From an uncultured Polaribacter sp. (GTDB taxonomy: Bacteria > Bacteroidota > Bacteroidia > Flavobacteriales > Flavobacteriaceae): a stretch of DNA of 64,000 bases. Location of the stretch: positions 372,001 through 436,000 of the forward strand of contig NZ_CANMHM010000001.1 in the NCBI RefSeq assembly GCF_947497695.1, in the 5' to 3' direction. This document shows positions 42,371 through 50,144 of this stretch, one piece after another. Within the stretch, counting starts at the first letter, position 1. Each line of letters begins with the position of its first letter. The notes beneath the pieces were generated by a model. It saw only the letters and a program-made list of their open reading frames with translations, made no database searches and was not told where the DNA came from. The position numbers were made by a program, and so were the translations under genes.

Positions 42371-43648
42371 ATGTCTAAAAAAAGAGTCGTAATAACAGGT
42401 TTAGGAGTTGTATCGCCAAATGGCGTTGGTTTAGCAGCATTTACAAATGCCATCAAATCTGGTACATCTGGTATTACCTTTCATCAAAATTTAAAAGACA
42501 AAGGTTTTTCTTGTTGTATTGGAGGAATCCCAGAAATATCCGAAGAAAAAAAACAGGAATATTTAACACCTTTGCAACTAAGAGGTTTTAATAGTACAAG
42601 CATTTTATATGGTTGTATGGCAGGAATAGATGCTTGGAAAGATGCTGGTTTTTCTGTGGATGAAAACTCAGCATTAGATTACGATGCTGGTTTAATTTTT
42701 GGGACAGGAACTTCTGGAATTGAAAAATTTAGAGAATCGATTTATAAAATCGACGATCAAAATGTAAGACGTTTAGGAAGCACTTCTGTAGTGCAAACAA
42801 TGGCAAGTGGAATTTCTGCTTATTTGGGCGGAATTTTAGGTTTGGGCAATCAAGTCACTACAAATTCATCTGCTTGTACAACAGGAACAGAAGCTTTGTT
42901 AATGGGATTTGAACGTATTAAAAACGGAAAAGCAAAACGAATGTTGGTTGGGAGTTCTAGCGATAGTAGTTTGTATACTTGGGGTGGTTTTGATGCCATG
43001 AGAGTAATGAGTTATAAGCATAATGAGAGTCCAGAAAAAGGCTCTAGACCCATGTCTGAAACAGCTGCAGGTTTTGTTCCTGGAAGTGGTGCAGGAGCCT
43101 TAGTTTTAGAATCTTTAGAAACTGCTTTAGCAAGAAATGCAACTATTTATGCAGAGGTTTTGGGTGGAAATATTAATTCTGGCGGACAAAGAAATGGAGG
43201 AACACTAACAGCTCCAAATGCTGAAGCTGTGCAGAAATGTATTACAGATGCAATTTTAAATGCCAATATTTCTGCTGATGAAATTGATTTGATTAATGGG
43301 CATTTAACAGCAACTTCTAAAGACGCTTTAGAAATAGAAAACTGGACCAAAGCATTACAAAGAAAAGGCAATAATTTTCCATTAATTAATTCTTTAAAAT
43401 CTATGGTTGGTCATTGTTTAGCTGCTTCTGGTGCAGTTGAATGTGTTGCTTCAGTTTTGCAAATTAAAGAACAATTTGTTTTTCCGAATATCAATTGTGA
43501 AGATGTGCATCCAGAAATTTTAGCATTGATTTCTTCGGATAAAATTCCAACAAAAATGATTGAAAAAGACATTCATATTTTAGCAAAAGCAAGTTTTGGT
43601 TTTGGTGATGTTAATGGTTGTGTTATCTTTAAGAAATATTTAGAATAA
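42371..43648 (+). CDS. Beta-ketoacyl-ACP synthase (KAS I/II type), cluster-specific
   Basis: 425 residues. Active-site Cys169 in NSSACTTGTEAL, His311 and His348 (SMVGHCLAASGAVE) complete the C-H-H triad. The first His motif reads NGHLTATSKD, a departure from the usual N-x-H-G-T-x-T-x-x-x-D, although the His itself is kept. That and its position between the dehydratase and the cluster carrier protein set it apart from the primary FabF encoded at 55369. Expected to elongate the starter chain for the polyketide synthase. Confidence 0.88.
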   Translation: MSKKRVVITGLGVVSPNGVGLAAFTNAIKSGTSGITFHQNLKDKGFSCCIGGIPEISEEKKQEYLTPLQLRGFNSTSILYGCMAGIDAWKDAGFSVDENSALDYDAGLIFGTGTSGIEKFRESIYKIDDQNVRRLGSTSVVQTMASGISAYLGGILGLGNQVTTNSSACTTGTEALLMGFERIKNGKAKRMLVGSSSDSSLYTWGGFDAMRVMSYKHNESPEKGSRPMSETAAGFVPGSGAGALVLESLETALARNATIYAEVLGGNINSGGQRNGGTLTAPNAEAVQKCITDAILNANISADEIDLINGHLTATSKDALEIENWTKALQRKGNNFPLINSLKSMVGHCLAASGAVECVASVLQIKEQFVFPNINCEDVHPEILALISSDKIPTKMIEKDIHILAKASFGFGDVNGCVIFKKYLE

Positions 43649-43650
43649 GT

Positions 43651-43964
43651 CTTCGACAAGCTCAGACAGACATTGTTAGTATGAATTGTATTTGATATCT
43701 AGTTATAAGAGTGATGAATTTAAATTTAACTATTTTTAAGGTTAGCTAAAAAACAATTAAAATTCGAAATGTCACACTGAGCTTGTCGAAGTGCAATACA
43801 GCATATATCTGAAAAAGTCTTCGACAAGCTCTGACTGACATTCATTGTTAGTATGAATTGTATTTGATAGTTAGTTTTAAGAAAGATGAACTTAGAATTT
43901 AACTATTTTTAAGATTACTTAAAACACAATTAAAATTTGAAATGTCACACTGAGCATGTCGAAG
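43651..43964. repeat. Two tandem copies of an inverted-repeat-bounded element
   Basis: Units at 43651-43791 (141 bp) and 43819-43964 (146 bp). Each begins CTTCGACAAGCTC(A/T)GACxGACATT and ends AATGTCACACTGAGC(T/A)TGTCGAAG, which are imperfect inverted repeats of each other. The interior of the two units is about 85-90 percent alike by eye, with small indels. No coding frame is evident. The end sequence is a widespread flavobacterial repeat; here it makes a small non-autonomous element, duplicated in tandem. It separates the ketosynthase from the carrier-protein gene. Confidence 0.85.
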
Positions 43965-44003
43965 TGTTATGAGTATTTCGTATAAGAATAAAAGAGTCGT
44001 AAA

Positions 44004-44255
44004 ATGAATAAAGAACAAATCATAGTAAAATTAACAACTATTGTAAAGCCTTACATTCAAAATGAAGAAGGTTTTAAAAACATGTCTGAAGAGACCGATT
44101 TTATAAACGATTTAGAAATAAATTCGGCAAACTTAGTAGATATTATTTTAGATGTAGAAGATGAGTTTAAGATAGAAATAGATAATGATTCCATGGAAAA
44201 AATGTTGTCTGTAAAAGCTACCATTGAAATTATTCAAACAAAAATGAATGCTTAG
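44004..44255 (+). CDS. Acyl carrier protein, cluster-specific
   Basis: 83 residues. Helix 2 start DLEINSANLVDIILDVEDEFKIEI marks Ser41 as the phosphopantetheine site, although the usual D-S-L is N-S-A. It differs clearly from AcpP (55126), which has GADSLDTVE. The next gene, a phosphopantetheinyl transferase, overlaps by 8 bp, so carrier and activating enzyme are made together. Carries the growing chain for the local ketosynthase and dehydratase. Confidence 0.88.
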   Translation: MNKEQIIVKLTTIVKPYIQNEEGFKNMSEETDFINDLEINSANLVDIILDVEDEFKIEIDNDSMEKMLSVKATIEIIQTKMNA

Positions 44256-44820
44256 AATTGGCAATGATATTGTAGATTTAAAACTGGCTAAAACTCAAAG
44301 TAATTGGCAAAGAAAAGGGTTTTTAGAAAAACAATTTACGCAAAAAGAACAGCAAGAAATTTGGTGTTCTAAAAATCCGTTTTTTAAAGTTTGGCAATTC
44401 TGGAGCATGAAAGAAGCTGCTTACAAATGTTACACCCAAAAAGTAGAAAAACGTTTTTTTGCACCTCAAAAATTCGAGTGTTTTTTATTAGAAAAAGAAA
44501 AAGGGTTTGTTGTTTTTGAAAATAGTAAATTTTATACGACTTCTTTTTTAGATGAATTTTATGTGCATACAATTGCGTCAGATATTTTACTAGGAAACAA
44601 CACTACATTATTTTTAGGAATTGATTTGCCAAAAAATATAGGAAATAATATAAAATTAAAACTTTCAGAAAAAAAAGGAATCGTTTTTGAAGAAATTGAA
44701 AAAAGAAAAACAGTTATTGGTGCTCCACTTTTTTATCATCAAGAAAAATTATTAACCAACTCTTGCTCAATTTCTCATCATGGAAATTACGGAGCTTTTA
44801 TATTTACAGCAGCAAGTTAA
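44248..44820 (+). CDS. 4'-phosphopantetheinyl transferase
   Basis: 190 residues. Family motifs RIGNDIVDLKLA (Mg-binding G-x-D) and FWSMKEAAYKCY (W-x-x-K-E-A-x-x-K) are present. Longer than the AcpS type (about 120 aa) and shorter than Sfp, but the motif set is clear. Expected to convert the neighbouring apo-carrier protein to holo form with coenzyme A. Overlaps the carrier-protein gene by 8 bp. Confidence 0.88.
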   Translation: MLRIGNDIVDLKLAKTQSNWQRKGFLEKQFTQKEQQEIWCSKNPFFKVWQFWSMKEAAYKCYTQKVEKRFFAPQKFECFLLEKEKGFVVFENSKFYTTSFLDEFYVHTIASDILLGNNTTLFLGIDLPKNIGNNIKLKLSEKKGIVFEEIEKRKTVIGAPLFYHQEKLLTNSCSISHHGNYGAFIFTAAS

Positions 44821-44842
44821 TTTTTAAAATTTCAAACAATAT

Positions 44843-45382
44843 ATGAAGTTTAATTGTTTTTTTTTAATATGCTTTTTTAGCACTTTTGCCTATTTTTCGC
44901 AAGAATTAATTCAGGATAAAAACGCATCTACAATAAGCTTTAAAATTAAAAATTTTGGACTTTTAGTTGATGGTAACTTTAACGATTTTAAATTTAGTAG
45001 TAACTTTCATTCAGAAAACATAAAAGAGAGTTTTATCAATGCAGAAATTGATGTTGCATCAATATTTACAGACTTTAAAAGTAGAGATGAGCATTTATTA
45101 AAATCAGACTTTTTTGATGTTGAAAAATATCCAAAAATAATTTTTAAATCATCAGAAATAACTAAAAATACAAGATCTAATTATATTTTAAAAGGTACTT
45201 TAACAATAAAAGGCATTCCTAAAAAAGTAGCAGTTCCTTTAGAAATTAAACAAGTAAAAAAGGGGTTTGTATTTTTAGCTAATTTTACTTTAAAAAGAAC
45301 TGATTTTAATATTGGAGGCAATAGTTTTGTACTTTCAAAAAATGTAAATATTACAATGAAATATGTTGCAACTAGAAATTAA
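44843..45382 (+). CDS. YceI-family periplasmic protein
   Basis: 179 residues. Signal peptide MKFNCFFLICFFSTFAYFS, then the YceI barrel: STISFKIKNFGLLVDGNFNDF, IDVASIFTDFKSRDEHLLKSDFFDVEKYPKIIFKS, and GTLTIKGIPKKVAVPLE. YceI proteins bind lipid-like isoprenoids in the periplasm. In this cluster it might carry the lipid product or precursor, but that is inferred from location only. 22 bp after the PPTase gene, and overlapping the next gene by 20 bp. Confidence 0.88.
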   Translation: MKFNCFFLICFFSTFAYFSQELIQDKNASTISFKIKNFGLLVDGNFNDFKFSSNFHSENIKESFINAEIDVASIFTDFKSRDEHLLKSDFFDVEKYPKIIFKSSEITKNTRSNYILKGTLTIKGIPKKVAVPLEIKQVKKGFVFLANFTLKRTDFNIGGNSFVLSKNVNITMKYVATRN

Positions 45383-45821
45383 AGAAGCCCTTTTTAAGGA
45401 ATGTGAAGGTTTTGTAAACAATCGTTTACAAAATGTTGAAAGTGTAATTTCATCAAACCAAAAAGCATTGCAAAGTGAAACGAAAAGTTCTGCTGGTGAT
45501 AAGCATGAAACTGGTAGAGCAATGTTACAATTAGAAATGGAAAAAGCGGGTCAGCAACTTTCTGGCATCAAACAAATGAAAGAAACTTTGACTAGAATTG
45601 ATATTTCTAAAATATCAAATATTGCACATTTAGGAAGTATTATTGAAACAAATACCATCAATTATTTTTTGTCTATTTCTGCAGGAAAAATCACAATTTT
45701 AAATAAAATATATTTTGCAATTTCGGTTTCATCTCCCATAGGAAAACTTTTATTGGGCAAAAAAGCTCCTTCATCCATTGTTTTTAATGGAAAAACATTT
45801 GATATTCATCAAATTTTTTAA
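45363..45821 (+). CDS. GreA-like coiled-coil protein of Bacteroidota
   Basis: 152 residues. LFKECEGFVNNRLQNVESVISSNQKALQSETKSSAGDKHETGRAMLQLEMEKAGQQL is an antiparallel coiled coil like that of GreA/GreB transcript cleavage factors, with the acidic DKHETG tip. Often mislabelled 3-oxoacyl-ACP synthase because of its neighbours; no synthase motif is present. A C-terminal half (SAGKITILNKIYFAISVSSPIGKLLLGKKAPSSIVFNGKTF) matches a GreA-like C-terminal domain. Starts within the last codons of the YceI gene (20-bp overlap), so tightly coupled. Function unproven. Confidence 0.75.
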   Translation: MLQLEIKEALFKECEGFVNNRLQNVESVISSNQKALQSETKSSAGDKHETGRAMLQLEMEKAGQQLSGIKQMKETLTRIDISKISNIAHLGSIIETNTINYFLSISAGKITILNKIYFAISVSSPIGKLLLGKKAPSSIVFNGKTFDIHQIF

Positions 45822-46253
45822 ATTTTAGTCACTCTTTTTATTTGTAATACAAAATCCCAAACAGTTTTAACAAATAATACAGAATTACAAACTGCAATTT
45901 GATCAGCTTTAGCTGGTACATAAATTATTTTATCAAACGGAGTTTAGAACAACCTAAAACTTAGTATCAATAAAAACGGAACGGCTACAAACCCTATTAT
46001 TATTAAAGCACAAAATGATGGATTGGTTTTTATTAAAGGGAATTCTACTATTAGTTTAGGCGGAAGTTACATTCATTTTAATGGTTTTGTTTTTCAAAAT
46101 CTTGCTAACTTAGTTTCTAGTGGAAGTAGAATAGAACCCATTATTGAGTTTAGAGATACCAGTAGTTCATTATTAGAAAAAATAGCAATTGAGCATCTTT
46201 CATCAGGTGTTTATTTGATAAAAGGTAATTTTAGTAAATTTATTAAAAACTAA
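45822..46253 (+). pseudogene. Decayed PL6 (alginate/chondroitin lyase) gene fused to a type IX sorting tail
   Basis: One continuous frame reads VTLFICNTKSQTV (signal-peptide end), TNNTELQTAI, a stop at 45900, SALAGT, a stop at 45921, IILSNGV, a stop at 45945 (a Trp codon in relatives), NNLKLSINKNGTATNPIIIK, AQNDGLVFIKGNS, ISLGGSYIHFNGFVFQN and SGSRIEPIIEFRD: the N-terminal region of polysaccharide lyase family 6. It then jumps directly to HLSSGVYLIKGNFSKFIKN, a type A C-terminal secretion (T9SS) signal. So the ~400-codon catalytic middle is missing and the gene is dead. It has no start codon beyond the TAA of the gene before. Confidence 0.85.
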
Positions 46254-46320
46254 AGTTCTAAAAAGGTTTATTAAGAAAGTATTATTTTTGCAAATACAAA
46301 TCTATTTTACATCCTTTTTA

Positions 46321-46935
46321 ATGAAAAAAACACTATTTATTTTAACATTGTTATGTACACTTCAAACATTTTCTCAATCTAAATTTAAAGGTTTTTCAAG
46401 TATTAGTAATCCTACTAAAGTTTGGATATTTTTCCATATTTTTAAAGCGAATAGATCTTTAAAAGTATCTATAGAAACTAATAAAGTGTCAGATTCTATT
46501 AAAAGAACAAAATTATTAGATGGTGATGGAGCTGGAGGTCAAGTAGATGCTTTTAGGCATGCTTATTGGATGGCACGTTTACGTCAAGAAATTGGTGAAA
46601 AAGCTGCTCGTTCTCTAGGAAAAGCACATGAAAAAGGAAACTATTTAACTTTTAAAAAAATGCAATTAGAAGATGGAGTTGTGCCTGATGAAATTTCATC
46701 GGAAATGGATTTGCATAACAATGAAGAAGGATTAAAACTTACTTTTAAAAGAAGTAATATTACTAGAAAAGAATTGATTTATAAAATTGTAAATTCAATT
46801 AAAAAAGGGAATATGAGAATTATCAAAAAGGATGACAAAGGCAATTTTTTAACTTGTGATGATCAAATTATTTCTAAAGAATCTTTAAAAGGAAAATGGA
46901 AAAACAACAAGTGTTTGGTTACATCAAAAAAATAA
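46321..46935 (+). CDS. DUF6973-like exported protein
   Basis: 204 residues from ATG at 46321; a TTG-initiated extension of 11 residues is unlikely. Signal peptide MKKTLFILTLLCTLQTFSQ. Core GDGAGGQVDAFRHAYWMARL, EKAARSLGKAHEKGN and SSEMDLHNNEEGLKL match the DUF6973 type, which is often found at the C-terminus of larger cell-surface or toxin-like proteins and has H, D and E/N residues suggesting a metal-dependent site. Function unknown. Its final ~35 codons are duplicated in damaged form at 49111-49239. Confidence 0.7.
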   Translation: MKKTLFILTLLCTLQTFSQSKFKGFSSISNPTKVWIFFHIFKANRSLKVSIETNKVSDSIKRTKLLDGDGAGGQVDAFRHAYWMARLRQEIGEKAARSLGKAHEKGNYLTFKKMQLEDGVVPDEISSEMDLHNNEEGLKLTFKRSNITRKELIYKIVNSIKKGNMRIIKKDDKGNFLTCDDQIISKESLKGKWKNNKCLVTSKK

Positions 46936-47077
46936 TAAAAATTTACCTAAAATAATATAATTTACGATATCGTATTCGTTCAACTAACTTACTACCTATA
47001 AAGGGCATCAATTAAAAAACCATAGTATTAATAAGGTCTTATTGATAATTATCATGTTCTTGTGTTATTGTACAATC

Positions 47078-47085
47078 TAAATTTG
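47078..47085 (+). promoter_or_regulatory. Putative -7 box of the SLC13 gene (TAAATTTG)
   Basis: TAAATTTG matches TAnnTTTG, 19 bp before the start codon. A TTG at 47060-47062 is slightly too close for a standard -33 element. Confidence 0.35.
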
Positions 47086-47104
47086 TTGCTTCAAATAACA
47101 AACA

Positions 47105-48967
47105 ATGACAAGTACATTTATTATTTTAGGAATTACAATTATACTTTTTGTATCAGGAAAAATAAGACCAGACATTGTTGCTGTTATGAGTATGATGGCC
47201 TTAAGTATGGCTGGTATTTTAACAGTTAATGAAACCTTTTCTGGCTTTAGCAACTCAAGTATTATTTTAATTGCTGGTTTATTTATTGTTGGTGAGGCAA
47301 TGAGTAGAACAGGGTTAACTTCTTGGCTTGGAAATAAAATTATTACGTTATCAAAAAACAATTCTAACAGATTATTGGTTTTAATTATTATTGGTTCTGC
47401 CATTTTATCTGCATTTATGAGTAATACAGGTACAGTTGCTTCTTTAATGCCAGTAATTATTGCAGCTGCTTGGAGGTTAAAAACCCCAGCTTCTAAAATG
47501 TTAATTCCTTTATCTTTTGCTGCTGCAACAGGAGGCTTATTAACCTTAACTGGTACACCTACTAATATTGTTACAAACCAAGCAATGATAGATGCAGGAA
47601 TACCTGAATTTGGATTCTTTGAATTTGCATACATTGGTTTGCCTTTATTACTGCTAACTGTAATTTACATGCGTTATTTTGGAACAAAACTTTTACCAAA
47701 TAACCAATCTAGAAAACTAGAAGATATAGATGAATCAATTCAAAATATTGAAGATTCTTACCAATTATTTGAAGGCTTTTGGAGAGTTAGAATTAGACCT
47801 AATTCTTCTGTAATTGGTAAAACCATTAAACAAATAAAATTAGGAGTTTCAATGGGAGTTACGATTATTAAAATTATTCCTCACGAAGACAAAACAACAA
47901 CAATTCTAAAAAAAGTAGGCTTTCATAAAGACGATTTAGATGAATTTCCAAATCTTGATAGAGAGTTGCATGCAGAAGATGAATTGATTGTAAATTGTAG
48001 TGAAAACAGAATCAATAGATTTATTCAAAAACACAATGTTGCAGCTACCAAGTTAGAAGAAATAGATGGAGAGTTTATGAAAGATAATGTACTTTCTGAT
48101 GAAGTTGGTATTTGTGAAATGATTGTAGCTCCAAAATCTAGCTATATAGGCAAACATATTAATACAGGTAGGTTTGGCGAAAAATACAAACTACAAGTAA
48201 TGGCATTAAACAGACACAATAAAAGAATTAGAGGTAGAGAATTTGATTTAGAAGAAGGAGACGCTATTTTGGTTAGAGCTAAATGGGAGGATATTAAATC
48301 AATTCAAGAAGAAAGTAGAGATTTTCTAATTATTGGTTCTCCAGAAGAATTATCAAAAGAAATTGGAAAAGTAACCAGAAAAGGAGTGATTTCTATTTTG
48401 GCAATGGTTTTTATGGTAACTATGTTTATTTGGGGACCATTTTCATCAGCAATAACAGTAATATTAACTGCTTTTATTATGGTTTTAGGTGGATGTATCA
48501 ATATGAATCAATCATACAGAGCTATTAATTGGAACGTAATTATTATTATGGCAGGTATGATACCAATGGGAGTTGCACTCCAAAAAACTGGAGGTGCAAA
48601 ATACATTGCAGATTCTATGATTACTATATTAGGTGATATGCACCCCACCTACTTTTTAGCAGGTATTTTCTTAATTACATCATTTTTAAGTCAGGTTATG
48701 AGTAATACAGCAACTGCTATTTTAATGGCACCAATTGTATTGGTTGCTTCTTTACAATTAGGGTATTCTCCCCTACCTTTTATGATGGCTTTGGCAGTAA
48801 GTGCTTCCACTGCTTTTTTAACACCTTTTGGCACACCAACAAATACAATGGTAATGAATGCAGGGAATTATAAGTTTACAGATTATCTAAAAAGTGGTGC
48901 TATATTATTATTTATATTTTTTGTAGTTAGTATTGTATTGATTCCTATAATTTGGCCTTATCATTAA
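47105..48967 (+). CDS. SLC13/DASS-type anion transporter with two RCK_C (TrkA-C) domains
   Basis: 620 residues: membrane half, two soluble domains, membrane half. Signature loops GTPTNIVTNQAMIDAG (about 157-172) and FGTPTNTMVMNAGNY (about 576-590) are the S-N-T-like substrate and sodium sites of the divalent anion/Na+ symporters. Between them come two TrkA-C repeats (VRIRPNSSVIGKTIKQIKLG; IVAPKSSYIGKHINTG), about residues 223-425. Bacterial versions transport sulfate, phosphate, or C4-dicarboxylates/citrate. Single gene. It is flanked by an intact and a broken copy of the DUF6973 3' end. Confidence 0.9.
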   Translation: MTSTFIILGITIILFVSGKIRPDIVAVMSMMALSMAGILTVNETFSGFSNSSIILIAGLFIVGEAMSRTGLTSWLGNKIITLSKNNSNRLLVLIIIGSAILSAFMSNTGTVASLMPVIIAAAWRLKTPASKMLIPLSFAAATGGLLTLTGTPTNIVTNQAMIDAGIPEFGFFEFAYIGLPLLLLTVIYMRYFGTKLLPNNQSRKLEDIDESIQNIEDSYQLFEGFWRVRIRPNSSVIGKTIKQIKLGVSMGVTIIKIIPHEDKTTTILKKVGFHKDDLDEFPNLDRELHAEDELIVNCSENRINRFIQKHNVAATKLEEIDGEFMKDNVLSDEVGICEMIVAPKSSYIGKHINTGRFGEKYKLQVMALNRHNKRIRGREFDLEEGDAILVRAKWEDIKSIQEESRDFLIIGSPEELSKEIGKVTRKGVISILAMVFMVTMFIWGPFSSAITVILTAFIMVLGGCINMNQSYRAINWNVIIIMAGMIPMGVALQKTGGAKYIADSMITILGDMHPTYFLAGIFLITSFLSQVMSNTATAILMAPIVLVASLQLGYSPLPFMMALAVSASTAFLTPFGTPTNTMVMNAGNYKFTDYLKSGAILLFIFFVVSIVLIPIIWPYH

Positions 48968-48977
48968 TAATATCAAT

Positions 48978-49010
48978 TCAATAAAAATAATTGTTGTTTT
49001 ATTGATTTTT
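48978..49010 (+). terminator. Terminator of the SLC13 gene
   Basis: TCAATAAAA (48978-48986) and TTTTATTGA (48997-49005) make a 9-bp stem with a 10-nt loop and TTTTT after it, 11 bp past the stop. AT-rich stem, so moderate strength. The remaining bases to 49110 hold nothing I recognise. Confidence 0.6.
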
Positions 49011-49110
49011 ATGAGTGTTTTAATTATTTTAAATGGAATTATTTACAGATTAATAGACTAATAATCATAATATTAAACTCTTTGTTAAAGCGATTCTAAA
49101 TAAATATGAA

Positions 49111-49239
49111 AAGGCAATTTTTTAACTTGTGATGATCAAATTATTTCTAAAAAGTCTTTAAAAAGAAAATAATAAATGTCTCGTTTTATCTAATCAATTA
49201 AATGGTAAAAAAGTTGTATTTACAATTGCGAAAAATTAA
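49111..49239 (+). pseudogene. Broken second copy of the DUF6973 gene 3' end
   Basis: Bases 49111-49170 repeat 46840-46900 with few changes: both encode KGNFLTCDDQIISK(E/K)SLK. The copy then hits a TAATAA and continues one frame over as NNKCLVLSNQLNGKKVVFTI and AKN before a stop at 49237-49239. Only the C-terminal piece is present. Compared with the intact gene (...NNKCLVTSKK), the relic keeps about 15 more residues, so the intact gene may have lost its own tail. Confidence 0.75.
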
Positions 49240-49399
49240 AGAAATAGTTAAAAAACAATAATACTTAATTTAATACGTATACAAAATACTTAGTTTTGTT
49301 AAAATAATTAACATTAACTCTAGTAATTCATTAGGTTTATCCTTCTAAGTAGTTTTTATTTAAAATAGTTCTAAATACTATCGAAAACGATGTAAATTC

Positions 49400-49431
49400 T
49401 TTGTTTACAAAACTCTTTAGCCGTATTTTTG
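49400..49431 (+). promoter_or_regulatory. Promoter of the succinate dehydrogenase operon
   Basis: TTTG at 49400-49403 and TATTTTTG at 49424-49431 (20-bp spacing) match both the -33 and the -7 elements of Bacteroidota sigma-ABfr promoters, 26 bp before the sdhC ATG. The best promoter match in the window. Bases 49240-49399 show no gene. Confidence 0.7.
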
Positions 49432-49457
49432 TCAAACAATTTTAATTAAACTATACA

Positions 49458-50132
49458 ATGAGCGGGTTTTTCAAATCTTCAATTGGAAGAAAGGTGTCTA
49501 TGGCACTTTCAGCATTTTTTTTAATGTTCTTCCTGTTACAACATTTATCAATAAATATCTTATCGGTTTTTAGTCCCGAACTTTTTAATGAGGTTTCTCA
49601 TTTTATGGGAACAAACCCAGTTGTGCAATTTGCATTGCAGCCTGTTTTAATTTTTGCTGTAGTTTTTCACTTTGTAATGGGTTTTATTTTAGAAATTAGA
49701 AACAACAAAGCAAATGGAGCTAAATATGCCAAAAATAACGGCGCAGCTAATTCTACTTGGTTTAGCAGAAATATGATTTTAAGCGGAATTACCATTTTAG
49801 CATTTATTCTTTTACATTTTATAGATTTTTGGTTTCCAGAAATCAATACCAAATTTATACAAGGAGATTGGTCTGGTACTATGCCAGGTGTAGATGGCTT
49901 TAGATATCATGAAGAATTAGTGCACAAGTTTACAAACCCACTTAGAGTTGGTGCTTATGTTTTAGCATTTGTATTCTTAGGTTTGCATTTAGCACACGGT
50001 TTTACATCAGCATTCCAATCTGTTGGAGCAGCATCTTTACGTAAAAAATTAGAAAAAGTAGGAATAGTGTATTCAATTTTAATTCCAGCAGGTTTTATTT
50101 TTGTAGCAGTATATCATTTAATCAACCATTAA
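49458..50132 (+). CDS. sdhC: Succinate dehydrogenase cytochrome b558 subunit
   Basis: 224 residues with five membrane helices: SMALSAFFLMFFLLQHLSINIL (with the heme-ligand type His), QPVLIFAVVFHFVMGFILEIRN, MILSGITILAFILLHFIDFWF, VGAYVLAFVFLGLHLAHGFTSAFQS and YSILIPAGFIFVAVYHLI. This one-piece diheme cytochrome b is the anchor typical of Bacteroidota and epsilon-proteobacteria. It links succinate oxidation to menaquinone in the inner membrane. First gene of sdhC-sdhA-(S23)-sdhB, 12 bp before sdhA. Confidence 0.95.
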   Translation: MSGFFKSSIGRKVSMALSAFFLMFFLLQHLSINILSVFSPELFNEVSHFMGTNPVVQFALQPVLIFAVVFHFVMGFILEIRNNKANGAKYAKNNGAANSTWFSRNMILSGITILAFILLHFIDFWFPEINTKFIQGDWSGTMPGVDGFRYHEELVHKFTNPLRVGAYVLAFVFLGLHLAHGFTSAFQSVGAASLRKKLEKVGIVYSILIPAGFIFVAVYHLINH

Positions 50133-50144
50133 TCTTATAATATT

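Noticed and set aside
43651..43964. Possible CRISPR array
   Set aside because: Only two long units, each ending in inverted repeats with similar interiors; no short repeats with unique spacers and no cas genes.
45363..45821. 3-oxoacyl-ACP synthase
   Set aside because: No active-site Cys or His motifs; the residues match a GreA-like coiled coil instead.
47077..47634. 185-residue minus-strand frame
   Set aside because: Antisense to the first membrane half of the SLC13 transporter; hydrophobic composition is a by-product.
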